DNA of 64,000 nucleotides. Origin: Adineta steineri. Taxonomy: Eukaryota; Rotifera; Eurotatoria; Adinetida; Adinetidae. Below the pieces are notes generated by a model that did no database searches, was not told the DNA's origin, and saw nothing but the letters and a program-made list of their open reading frames with translations. The DNA is taken from contig CAJNOI010000009.1 of the NCBI GenBank assembly GCA_905250115.1, positions 568,221 to 632,220 on the forward strand, read 5' to 3'. Position 1 is the stretch's first letter, and each line of letters begins with the position of its first letter. This document shows positions 52,784-62,340 of the stretch, in pieces. Position numbers and translations under genes: made by a program.

Positions 52784-53671
52784 ATGTTATTTTTATTTTT
52801 AGTCTTATATCTTAGAACGTCGTATGCACTTCTTCTTACTACAGATAATCGTATTTCTACTCGAAATATTACATGTAAACATGATTTAGCATCAACAACA
52901 ACAATCTATGTACAAAATTGTGAAGCATGTCTTATTACTTTACGTAATTATCCAATTGAAACAACACTTTCATTGACTGGTTCAGGATTAGCAGGTTTTT
53001 CTTATACTTGTTTACAAGTCAATCAAGTTGAAATGTATCATGAAAATCTTGTTCGTGAATGTCATTATTTTCCACGAAATACACTCAGTGGTTACGATGA
53101 CTTTTGTATTGCTTCACCATATACATTTGTTCGAGGATCATATCGAGCTTGTATATGTACAACAAATACATGTAATTTTAATTATACGCAGTGTATGCGA
53201 GAAACAAATCGATTTCCTTATGAGAAAAAAACATTATTTACTAATACAATCATGGAATTAACAAATCGACTGAAATGTTATCAACCTTATGAAGATTATA
53301 GAGAACAATCATATTCAAATTTAATACCATTATGTTCCGATGATGATGATATATGTAAAAATTATTTATTTAATCAAGGTGTTCTCTGTGCAATTAGTGT
53401 AGATCGAACCAATAAAATCATTAGACAAACATTGATACCATCAATTTATTCAGCATATTTAATAAAATATAAAACACGATTTTGTAAGACATATACAGAC
53501 AATTCAAAATATATTATATTTTCACAATGTGAATTAGAAGAGACTGTATGTATGTGTACATATGATGAATGTAATAAAGATTTTGAAACATGTCGTACAA
53601 ATGAAGGAATACGTAATAATGATTATTTAGTTTTGCTTTTGCTTGTATTTTTATTGAATATTTGTATTTAA
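52784..53671 (+). CDS. Secreted or GPI-anchored protein with two Ly6/uPAR-like domains
   Basis: A single-exon 295-residue protein with a signal peptide (MLFLFLVLYLRTSYA). Two Cys-rich units follow, each ending in a Ly6/three-finger type closure: CICTTNTCN near residue 125 and CMCTYDECN near residue 260, both matching the CxCxxxxCN end of the fold. The C-terminus is hydrophobic (DYLVLLLLVFLLNICI) after a small-residue stretch and without a cytosolic tail, as expected for a GPI-attachment signal. Several N-glycosylation sites (NIT, NYT) support an extracellular location. Three-finger proteins act as receptors, toxin-like ligands or adhesion modules; no specific role can be assigned here. Confidence 0.65.
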   Translation: MLFLFLVLYLRTSYALLLTTDNRISTRNITCKHDLASTTTIYVQNCEACLITLRNYPIETTLSLTGSGLAGFSYTCLQVNQVEMYHENLVRECHYFPRNTLSGYDDFCIASPYTFVRGSYRACICTTNTCNFNYTQCMRETNRFPYEKKTLFTNTIMELTNRLKCYQPYEDYREQSYSNLIPLCSDDDDICKNYLFNQGVLCAISVDRTNKIIRQTLIPSIYSAYLIKYKTRFCKTYTDNSKYIIFSQCELEETVCMCTYDECNKDFETCRTNEGIRNNDYLVLLLLVFLLNICI

Positions 53672-53777
53672 AATAAAATATAGAGTTAGAACGTGAAATA
53701 TATTCAACAGATAATTTTCGAATAGTTGATAAACACGGAACATAATGAAATAATAGAAATTTGACATGGCACAATAT

Positions 53778-53819
53778 TCTTCTTTATGTTTAAGGTGTAT
53801 TTAACAATACATAAACTTC
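53778..53819 (+). promoter_or_regulatory. Conserved element upstream of the 5S rRNA gene
   Basis: About 40 bp directly before the 5S gene, with TTCTTTATG then a TGTATTTAA and ATACATAAACTTC ending. It recurs with few changes before the other two 5S copies (56302-56344; 63836-63878 on the opposite strand), while sequence further upstream differs here. Likely an external 5S promoter element. Confidence 0.6.
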
Positions 53820-53938
53820 GCTTACGGCCATACCACGTTGAATACACCAGTTCTCGTCCGATCACTGAAGTTAAGCAACGTCGGGCTCGGTTAGTACTTG
53901 GATGGGTGACCGCCTGGGAATACCGAGTGTCGTAAGCT
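53820..53938 (+). rRNA. 5S ribosomal RNA
   Basis: A complete 119-nt 5S gene from GCTTACGGCCATACC to GTGTCGTAAGCT, with complementary ends (GCTTACG / CGTAAGC). The internal promoter is intact: A box AGTTAAGCAACG and C box GGATGGGTGACCGCC. A T-run (TTTTT) directly after it serves as the RNA polymerase III terminator. It is identical by eye to the minus-strand copy near 63.8 kb. Confidence 0.97.
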
Positions 53939-54493
53939 TTTTACTTTTTTCTTTATAAAGAATTTTCTCTTTTGATATTCTTGTGTTTATCTAAATTAAG
54001 CTCTTTTATTCAAAACTAAAACAAAACCAATTTTTGTCATATTTCAGTATTTATATAAGTAGAAGTGTAAGTCGGTAGGGTAGTCAGGGATGGCACTAAG
54101 TTCGAAATGTTTTTTTTAAAAGTCCGGTGGTGCAGCTCTGATATTCGAAGGTTGTACAGCGGCAGTGGCTTGAGAGTTTCAAAATTTCGAATGCTATCGA
54201 TGGGGTGACGGCTCAAAGCTTAAAACAGTATTATATTATCATGAAAAAATAAAAACTTGTCCATCTCAATGTAATAAAGTACACAAGTAACATTGGGCTG
54301 AATAACAAAAGAAAAATATAAATGAGAAAATCAATATCTATGATAGGCGACGGCGGCGGCGACAGCTTTAGCATTTCTTAGTTCACCGACGACGGTGATT
54401 ACTCAGCCGGACGGCTTACACCTCTACCTGTATATACACATCTTCGTCTTCCACTTCATCAATAACAACAAAGATTATCACGTCATATTCATC
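53939..54493. other. Intergenic, with an unusual GC-richer block
   Basis: After the 5S terminator. The part from about 54060 to 54230 has markedly higher G content (GTCGGTAGGGTAGTCAGGG, GTGCAGCTCTG, GCGGCAGTGGC) than anything nearby and no open frame. A GGCGACGGCGGCGGCGACAG tract lies near 54345-54365. This could be a decayed mobile element or an RNA-encoding remnant; not identified. Confidence 0.4.
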
Positions 54494-55921
54494 ATGAATC
54501 AACCTCATATACATCTTCTTGATCTTCCTGATGAAATGTTATTAACTATTTTTAAAAACCTTCATAATACTTCTGTTCTTTATTCATTCTTGGGTACTGG
54601 TAATAATCGACTTGATACTTTATTGCGTGATCAAACATTAACTAATAATATTGACCTAACATCAATCGATGATATAACAATTCTTCATCAAGCTTTGTTC
54701 TGTGTATTACCTCGCATTCATCATATCGTTCGAGATCTTACATTTGAAACATCATCAATAAATCGTGTTTTTCGTGCTGGAACTTATCCAAAATTAACTC
54801 ATTTAAACATTAAAGATCCATCAATTACTAAGAATGATGGTTTATTCCTTCGTGATTTACAATCTAATATTTTTTCTTCGTCGATTTTAACAGAATTATG
54901 TATTTATGTACATACCTTTGATGATTGTCTTTATTTACTTGATGGTCGCCTTAGCCGATTAAATTCATTTACTGTTCGAGTTTATGATGTTGATACTCGA
55001 TCATCGATTACTCATAATCAAGTAAATCAACATTAGATTATAATTATATCTCAAATCTAAGCAATATGTTTTATTTTATTTTAGAATAATCTATTAAAAT
55101 TGAAATATTTTTCATTAACATGTCGTAATGATATATGTACATATACATATGATAATCGAATTATTCCATTACTTCATCGTATGCCAAATCTTGAACAATT
55201 ACTTTTATGTCTTACTATTAGAAATCATAATGGCTTAATCGATGGTACTCATCTTCAAAATGAAATTCTCATTTATATGCCATTTCTTAACAATTTTGCA
55301 TGCGATATTCGTACACGAAATTTAAACAATGGTTCATTACCAACTTTATCGAATGATGATATTCAACAAACTCTTTCTAATATCAAGTATGGATCAATGA
55401 TGGGTAGTATCCGATATTTTTCAACAAATAGTTATCTTTGTCATATCTTTACACTTCCATTTGCATTTGATCGTTTACAATGTCTTACGAATCATTTTCC
55501 AAATGCCATATTTGATCGTGTTTGTTATTTGTCTATACATGATGTATTACCATTTGAACATGAGTTTTTTACTCGATTATCTCAAGCTTTTCCATCACTT
55601 AAACATCTTACTGTAATGAATACAATAGCACAACAAAATAATAATCAGTCTTATTCACTTATTGAATTTAAAAATCTCAATTATCTTAATGTTATGCCTG
55701 CAGATATTAGCTATCTGGCACAATTTTTACTTAATACAAGAACAAATCTTCCTTCATTAGCTGAATTACATGTCAAATATAAACACTTAAAAACTGTGAC
55801 AGAAGATTTTACTAGAGATGCTACACGATTTAATTGTACTAAAATAAAACGATTACATACAGAAGGAACCTTAGTGCATTCAAATGATTATTTTCGTTAT
55901 TTTCCTTTGATATATAATTAA
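54494..55921 (+). CDS. F-box protein with LRR-like C-terminal part
   Basis: Two exons (54494-55021, 55085-55921; a 63-bp intron) encode 454 residues. An N-terminal F-box (HIHLLDLPDEMLLTIFKNLHNTSVLYSFLG) is followed by irregular Leu-rich segments (YPKLTHLNIKD, SILTELCIYV, LKLKYFSLTC, MPNLEQLLLCL, FPSLKHLTVM, FKNLNYLNVM, LPSLAELHVK). This matches a large F-box family typical of bdelloid genomes. The F-box should bind Skp1 in SCF ubiquitin ligases and the repeats should select substrates. The ATG at 54494 is chosen because it directly precedes the F-box; the frame is open further upstream. Confidence 0.85.
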
Positions 55922-56301
55922 TTTGTTTTTTTTTTGATCAATGAAATAAAATATCAGAGTCAATATTAATAAACTACTTAACAACGATTTTTTCAGTTTT
56001 GATATCGGCAAGTGCTCTTTCAAATGCTGTTAAAGCTATTTTTCATAACTGATGCAATCTTTTCACAATAGCAAGTTTTAGCTCTTTTTGAGAAACATGC
56101 TGATATCAAATGAGCTGTAAAACAAGCACCTAAGGACTTAGGTAATCAAAACTTTTCTGCTTATAACATAGTTTTCGTTTATAGTAGATTAAAAGCAAAT
56201 ATTTTCGAATCATGATGTAAGTGTGACAAGACTATCAAAAGTTCTAATTGTTAAGGAAGCAATCTAAAGCTGTTCAACAATAAACTATATTGCTTCTAAT
56301 C
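55922..56301. repeat. Intergenic region; 3' part duplicated next to the 5S copy at 63.8 kb
   Basis: The stretch from about 56180 onward closely matches the reverse complement of 63836-64000, 165 bp before each 5S sequence. An example is the shared TTGTTAAGGAAGCAATCTAA. The first ~250 bp are unique sequence with no gene. The duplication may extend past the window's right edge. Confidence 0.6.
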
Positions 56302-56344
56302 TTCTTCTTTATGCTTAAAATGTATTTAATAATACATAAACTTC
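56302..56344 (+). promoter_or_regulatory. Conserved element upstream of a partial 5S rRNA copy
   Basis: Same upstream block as before the complete 5S gene at 53820, ending ATACATAAACTTC directly at the 5S start. Confidence 0.55.
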
Positions 56345-56388
56345 GCTTACGGCCATACCACGTTGAATACACCAGTTCTCGTCCGATC
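56345..56388 (+). rRNA. 5S rRNA, first 44 nt, cut by an assembly gap
   Basis: Identical to the first 44 nt of the 5S genes at 53820 and ~63835 (GCTTACGG to GTCCGATC) and then runs into ten Ns. The missing remainder may be hidden in the gap, whose stated size is too small to hold it. It may also be a truncated copy used wrongly to join contigs. Confidence 0.8.
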
Positions 56389-56398
56389 NNNNNNNNNN
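56389..56398. other. Assembly gap (10 N)
   Basis: Ten undetermined bases between a truncated 5S copy and the broken end of the SPIRE-like gene. Both neighbours stop here, so real sequence is missing. Confidence 0.95.
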
Positions 56399-56813
56399 AA
56401 CATTTTTCACATATGATCTGTTGACAAACAGAACAAGTTTCATGTTTAGTAAAATGAAAAAATGATGGTAAAAAATACAATAGATTAATTGTTTTTCGAC
56501 AACGATAACAAAGTTTACCACGAAGAATTTGTGAGCATTGTTTATCAATAGATAAAGTTGTTTGAGTAATAACACAACGAATATGACATATTTCATTGTA
56601 TGTTAACCAAAGAATATTACTTAATTTTCCAGTAGGAATATGTGGATGATCAGCTTCATCAGGAGATGATTCCAATAAACATTCTACAACAGCTACTCGT
56701 TTTCGACCAGATATATCTCGTCGATTTTCATCATCATCTTCTTCTTCTTCAATATCAACCATCGGTCGAATAGGTTTTCGAAGAGAATATGTGCGGGTCA
56801 ATGGTTTTGACAT
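56399..56813 (-). CDS. SPIRE: SPIRE-like C-terminal fragment (Spir box and FYVE-type zinc finger), 3' end lost in gap
   Basis: A 138-codon open frame on the minus strand begins MSKPLTRTYSLRKPIRP and runs into the assembly gap. After an acidic linker, WLTYNEICHIRCVITQTTL matches the Spir box (LTLEEVMHIRQVLVKAEL in vertebrates). Next, ILRGKLCYRCRKTINL and CSVCQQIICEKC match the paired Cys of the FYVE-like finger (GKLCFCC...CQFCKRPVCSQC). In SPIRE this part binds Rab11 membranes and myosin V; the actin-nucleating KIND and WH2 domains normally lie N-terminal. No such domains appear before the ATG here, so this is either a short form or a gene whose 5' exons I cannot see. The rest of the finger is lost in the gap. 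Confidence 0.65.
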
Positions 56814-57740
56814 GTGTATGTTTCTTTTTTTTTTGTTACTAACTTTTGATGATATACAAACGATCAGTTAACGTTGGCTTTTTTTTCTTGTATATATATA
56901 TATATATAACATAAGCTATTCACCGTCTACCCTTACTTCTTTTCGTTCTTATATTTTTATCGATAGAAGAAAAAATATTACAGTCAATACACAAATCAAA
57001 TACAAATATACAGGATTGTGCCTTCTTATATGTATACTAGATTTAATACCAACACAGCTAATCTTACTCAATAAATTCTAAGGTCTTTTGAATTTTGAAC
57101 ATTTAAATGAAAGAAGACAATTTATGAAGGAAATATATGATCGTCAATATATAAATTAGGTAGATATTTATCGAGTAACGTGTCTTGATTCAATTAATTG
57201 ATAGTAAAAAAGACATTAGTAAATAAATTATATGTTCAATATAAATGTATTTTACAATATTACCCGTTTGTTACATATTCTATTGTTTTAATGACATCAA
57301 TTATTTTTATGTTTTCGTATATTTTAGGATAGAATTATATTATGAAATCGAAATTATTTTTGTAAGTCTATTGATAATTGATAAGAGAAACTATTCATTT
57401 TCGATTCAAATCTATTTTACTTAGTATATTATTATTCATCCCATGTGGTCTGAAGTACTTGTGAAAATCTATTTGATTTTATTCAACCAATCTCCATCGA
57501 CTGTATGTCCCTCTATTCTAGAATATATAATTCCATAAATTAAAACTGATCGAAATTATCTTTCTTAAATAAAAATCTTGTAGAATTTATTTATTAAAAT
57601 AAAAATGAATGAGATTTAAAAATGATTCATATTTAATATCTATTGAAACAATGACTCATAATATAAACTGACACATTATTCCATTTTTATTTTTGTTATA
57701 TTAAAAATTATTCATATATATATACGTACATAAACGTTCA
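56814..57740. other. Divergent intergenic region, no gene seen
   Basis: Spacer between the SPIRE-like fragment (-) and the Bcl-2 homologue (+). Includes a (TA)n run near 56894-56908. No KIND or WH2-coding exons of SPIRE are recognisable. Confidence 0.4.
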
Positions 57741-58388
57741 ATGTCATATTTTGATGGCGAACAAGGTCGTATACAAGCTGAAACAATGGAAATAGCTGTT
57801 GCACTTATTTGTCAACTTCCATCACAAAAACAAAATTATTTACGAATAAAAAAACAAGTTGATCATATAATACATCGTCATGAAATTTTATTTACTGGAA
57901 TGCTTAGAAAACTTGATTTATTATCAATAACAATTCATAAGAATGAAACAAATCGTCAAGATATGGTTGATGATCTACTTTGTCTTGATTTAACAAGAAT
58001 TTTTAATTCGTTACTTGAAAATGATAATATAACTTGGGGAAAAATAATTACTATTCTTGCTTTTAGTACGTTTATTGCTAAGAAACATAGTGAAATAGCG
58101 GATAGAATTGCATGTGTGACAGGACAATATATTGTTAAAAAATTAACACCATGGATTAAAGATCATGGTGGATGGGTAAGTACATTGTAATAATAACTAT
58201 AACAGATAAGAATTGTGATTCAATCAAAATAGATCTTGTTTAATAGAAAATTCATGGATTTTTTATTTTAGGATAGTATGGTTTTTATGGATTCATCATA
58301 TAATATTGATAATTTGAACCAAATTTTAACTTTTTCTCTAACATGTGTTGGTTTAAGCTTGATCGGCTTATTTCTGTTTTTACGCTAG
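57741..58388 (+). CDS. Bcl-2 family apoptosis regulator
   Basis: Two exons (57741-58175, 58272-58388) encode 183 residues. A BH3-like helix lies around FTGMLRKLDLL. The BH1 region reads ENDNITWGKIITILAFSTFIAKK (family VNWGRIVAFFSFG), and BH2 is WIKDHGGWDSMVF (family WIQENGGWDTFV), with the intron exactly between GGW and D, as in many animal Bcl-2 genes. The C-terminus is a tail anchor (ILTFSLTCVGLSLIGLFLFLR) for the outer mitochondrial or ER membrane. BH1 and BH2 plus a membrane anchor point to a multidomain member; pro- or anti-survival activity cannot be told by eye. The conserved Gly-Arg of BH1 is Gly-Lys. The CHMP1 gene starts only 158 bp downstream. Confidence 0.88.
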
Positions 58389-58546
58389 TCATTTTATATT
58401 CCGGTTATACATATTAATTTTTTATTGTTTGTAGGGGTGTTGTCAGATGATAATAATTTTTAGTTTAGAATAAATTTTATTTATTTTTTATGTCATATTT
58501 TCAGATTTTTTTCATATTAATTAATAATCGATAAAATTCGTCAAAT

Positions 58547-59298
58547 ATGTCGGGTATGTTATATTTTATATTTTGATTGTACTATATTTATTTATTTATA
58601 TAGATAAATTAGCGTTTGAATTTAAAATGCAAACGAAAATGCTTGAAAGACAAGCAGCAACACATGATAAACAGGAAAAACTTGAACGTGAAAAAGTTAA
58701 AAAAGCATTGATGAAAGGAAATATCGAAGCTGGAAAAATTCATGCTGAAAATGCTATTCGACATCATTCTGAATCATTAAATTGTAAACGTATGGCAGCT
58801 CGTGTTGACGGTGTACAAGCACGTGTAGCTAATTCAGCTGCACAACGACAAGTAAAACTTTAAACTAATTATTCATTTCGATAATTTTCTATTTTCTTAA
58901 ATTAAAAATAATAGATGGCACAAAGTCTTAAACAAACAGTTACATTAATGTCGAAAGTAACAGCAAATATGCCATTAACTGAAACATCAAAATTAATGGA
59001 TAGTTTGGAAAAAAATTTCGAAGATCTTGAAGTTAAAACAAAAGTTATGGATGATGCAATGCAAAATGCAACATCAGTTCAACAACCCGTTGATCAAGTT
59101 GCTAATCTTATGCAAGAAATGGCTGATGAAGCTGGCATTGAACTTAATCTTAATATTCCAAATGCACCTACAAATGTTTCAGTTGCTGCGAGAGAACAAG
59201 TAAGCTTTTTAATTCTATAAAACCAAAATATTTCTATATTTCTCTGCTTTTTTTAGGATGAACTTAGTCAACGATTACAAAAATTACGTGAAACATAA
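58547..59298 (+). CDS. CHMP1: Charged multivesicular body protein 1 (ESCRT-III)
   Basis: Four exons (58547-58553, 58604-58851, 58915-59199, 59257-59298) give 193 residues, close to human CHMP1A/B (~196-199). The first exon codes only M-S plus one base. The basic N-terminal half includes KKALMKGNIEAGKIHAENAIRHHSE and RMAARVDGVQARV. The second half contains the family's EKNFEDLEVKTKVMDDAM and VANLMQEMADEAGIEL. It ends with the MIT-interacting motif DELSQRLQKLRET. CHMP1 polymerises with other ESCRT-III subunits in multivesicular body sorting, cytokinetic abscission and nuclear envelope sealing, and recruits VPS4 and spastin through that motif. CHMP1A and CHMP1B cannot be separated here. Confidence 0.95.
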
Positions 59299-59804
59299 AA
59301 CAGAGAATATGATTTCTCGGTGATAAAATAAAACTCTATCGTTCTATTTTTTTATAATATAAGTTCTATATATGTATATACGAATATGCACGTGTATGCT
59401 TATTATTTCTTTTCTACTTGATCGAGATTAAATTTTTTTCTTTTCAAAAATACGACATGTTGATGATTTATTTTAAAAAATATATCTAGTTATGCACTTT
59501 TATTTCTAAAATATCAGTGATTTTAAAGGTGCATTAGTCATGGGGATGATATTCAGCTGTTACATATAATATGAGGACTTGATCTATTGATGGAATAAAT
59601 TGAAAAAGAGTCACAATAGAAATGCCCTTTTGACGACGATGAAAAACTTTTCTCTTTCTGCTTTGGATCGAAAATATTGTTTTTTTCCGCATCTAATACA
59701 GCTGTTTCATTTTCATTTGTATAACTAAGTATTAAATGAAAAACATATAACTAAAATCAATTGCAGAGAATGTAAAGAAAATTTACTTCATAACTATTAT
59801 AGTC
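59299..59804. other. Intergenic, no gene seen
   Basis: AT-rich spacer of 0.5 kb between CHMP1 and the synaptotagmin-like gene, same strand. No element recognised. Confidence 0.4.
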
Positions 59805-62049
59805 ATGAGTAACAGTACGATAGAAAAAGATTATATTGATCAATTGAGTCATATTCTTCCATTACAACGATCATTTACATCACTTGAACGAATTTTAATT
59901 GTATGTATTGTTTCAATATTTGTTTCCTTTGTCGGCTGTACATTGCTTTGTCTTATTTGTCCGCGATCTCCTTTAAGACGAAGATATTATTCAAAAGCTA
60001 AATTGAGTAAGTATAAATAAATATATAAAGTTTGTATATATATATGTTTGTTATTTTTATAAAGATAAAGAACCATATAATTCGGTAAATACAATCTCAA
60101 GAAAAAGTATTCTCGAAATTCCACCATCATATTATGAATCCATTGTTAAAACTAATGAAAATACAGATTATAATAATTTGATTAAAAGTCCATATTTAAA
60201 TATAGTACGAAAGCTTTCTAATGGAACAGTATCAGATAGTGATTGTATTTCATCAAGTCCTGTATGTATTATTTCTTATAATAGATTTCTTTCTTTAGCA
60301 TGATTCATTTATTCTTCTAGGGTAGTGACCATCTGTTGTCATTAGATAGAAAAGATATTCGTTCTCAATCCGATTGTTCATCTTTTTCAAATGTTGGTGT
60401 AGTTTCAACCATAAGTCATACATATCCATTAGTTCCATATGCTCAAATAAATGTTGAACTTGAAATTGATATATTAAAAAATCTACTTAATACACATTTA
60501 ATAAATGGTGAACATTTTCGTATTCATCCAGCATTTGATGAACAAGCAGAATATTTTATTCGTATACAATTATTAGATAATAAAGTATTAAAGAAATTTC
60601 GAGAAGGATGGAAAAAACATCGATCAAATTTATCATTAAATCTATGGAAAAAACAGCAAGAGAAAACAACAAAGTCTTTTATTTATTCAATTTATATTTC
60701 TTTATATAAAAAGTTTTCTTGTTTTTGTAGAAATTTATCTCGATTAACAGATGATACATTAACATGTAATGAATTTGTACAATTTCAACTCAATAAAAAT
60801 AATATAGGATTAACATCACTACGATTTTTATTATTTTGTACTGATCGATCTGGTGGTCTTCAAGATTTAATGTTCGAATCATTAATTCCTTTAAATCCAT
60901 CAATGATACCTAAATATCAACAAATAATTGAATTTCAAAAGCTTCCTCAAGTTTGATTCAAAATATTATTTAATATTTAAAGCATATTTTTCATTTACGA
61001 TAGATTATTTTTGGAGAAATATCTGTTGGTATTAGTTATCTACCAACTTCAGAACGATTTACAATTAATATTAATAAATTACGTTATTTCTGTAAAACAG
61101 AAAAAGAGAATAAAACTGGTAAGTCAAAAAGATATTTATTACGAAAGATGCGGACGAGGGTATTGTCCCGAAATCCGGAAAATTTTTGAAAAAAGATTCA
61201 ACAGTTTATTTAACAAAGAACCATATACAGAAACGAAGAGAAATCATTCGATTTGAAGAGAAGTGATGTAGTTCACTTCTTACTAACCACAAATAAAGAA
61301 AGTGCCATGAGATGTTCATCGCGATCGATCTCATCGCTCTCGAAATGTTTGGCAAGTAGAACTGTGAAAGCCTAGGTTCAGTTCTTTCGAATTGGTACTG
61401 TCACATTCCTATTGGCAAGAGTATTGAATTGAGTCGAAAGGCGTAGGGATGAATAAAGCATGGACACAACACCCACACTCTTAAGATGCACGTCTGTGTA
61501 TATTTGCTAATAGAAGTGGAGAGCACAGTAAAGCAGAATGGCACTCGGTAGACGACAATCATAAACATTTATGAAAGACTATTATTATTCTCTTCTGTTA
61601 GAACGAAATCAGAAATTTTCCGGATTTCAAGACATATCCCGGACGACTATACTCGTGCGCATTTTTTCGGGATCATAAGGAAAACTAGTACTATTTGAAT
61701 AAGATTCTAATGGATACAAGGAAATTCTATTCTCTTTTTCGTTTGTATAGATGTTCGTTTAACGGTAACATTTCTTCATCACGGTCGTCGTTTTTTTCAA
61801 AACAAAATTCCATTTATTTTAAATCATTCAGTTCTTGATAATGAAATAAAAGATATTATTATACAAAATATTCCACAAAATAAAATTCAATCTGTTTATT
61901 TACATCTTGAATTAAATTCAACAAATAATTCATCTATATCGTCAACTTCGATTCTTCTTGGTCAAAATACACGTTATGAATCTGATTGGAAAAAAATTCT
62001 TGAACATCCTCGACAAACTCATCTTGGATGGTATCAATTTCTTGCATAA
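59805..62049 (+). CDS. Divergent synaptotagmin-like protein with two C2 domains
   Basis: Five exons (59805-60006, 60065-60261, 60321-60950, 61004-61118, 61751-62049) give 480 residues. A short N-terminal part precedes a membrane helix (ILIVCIVSIFVSFVGCTLLCLIC) and a disordered linker. The first C2-like unit (VELEIDILKNLL ... FIRIQLLDNKVLKKF ... LRFLLFCTDR) carries a long basic insert. The second opens GEISVGISYLPTSERFTININKL, as in synaptotagmin C2B, and ends DWKKILEHPRQTHLGWYQFLA, matching the WxxML..PRxPIxxWHxL tail. The acidic Ca ligands are largely missing: the SDPYVKV block reads DVRLTV. It is probably a Ca-independent trafficking protein like Syt12/14/16. One splice acceptor (60063-60064) is AAG rather than TAG. 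The last intron holds an inverted-repeat insertion. Confidence 0.75.
61148..61673. mobile_element. Inverted-repeat insertion in the synaptotagmin-like intron
   Basis: The left arm (ATGCGGACGAGGGTATTGTCC, then AAATCCGGAAAATTTTT) and the reverse complement of the right arm (ATGCGCACGAGTATAGTCGTCC, then AAATCCGGAAAATTTCT) match over about 40 bp apart from a ~10-base length difference. The enclosed ~0.5 kb is non-coding, less AT-rich than its surroundings and includes small hairpins such as GAAGTGATGTAGTTCACTTC (61260-61279). I could not find a target-site duplication, so the ends are approximate. It explains why this intron is 632 bp long. Confidence 0.5.
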
Positions 62050-62340
62050 TATTTTATTGATTCTTTTTTTGTAATATGTAATGAACATTTTTATTATGAT
62101 AAAAGCGAATGAATTCCGGTGCTGGTTCACTGAAATCTTTTTTTATTATATAATTTTAATCAAGTAAAGTAGTTGATGATGATCATCGTCCTTTTTAAGA
62201 GAATTGATGTTCTTGTAAAATAGTTTCAGGTGAAAGTAATAATCATACAATGATGTGTGTTTCAAATAAAAAAAAATTTATTGATCTTTTCTATTGTTAA
62301 TAAATGATTTACATATAATATGATAAAGCAAAAAATGTTA
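62050..62340. other. Convergent intergenic spacer
   Basis: About 290 bp between the synaptotagmin-like stop (+) and the NmrA-like stop (-); AT-rich, no element recognised. Confidence 0.35.

Noticed and set aside
53820..53938. 5S-derived SINE (SINE3-type) instead of a true 5S gene
   Set aside because: The copy is full length with an intact terminator, and what is shared between copies is upstream sequence, not a downstream SINE body.
56274..56398. Protein-coding continuation of the SPIRE-like frame across the gap into the 5S sequence
   Set aside because: The sequence beyond the Ns is the 5S gene and its flank, so the apparent open frame there is accidental.
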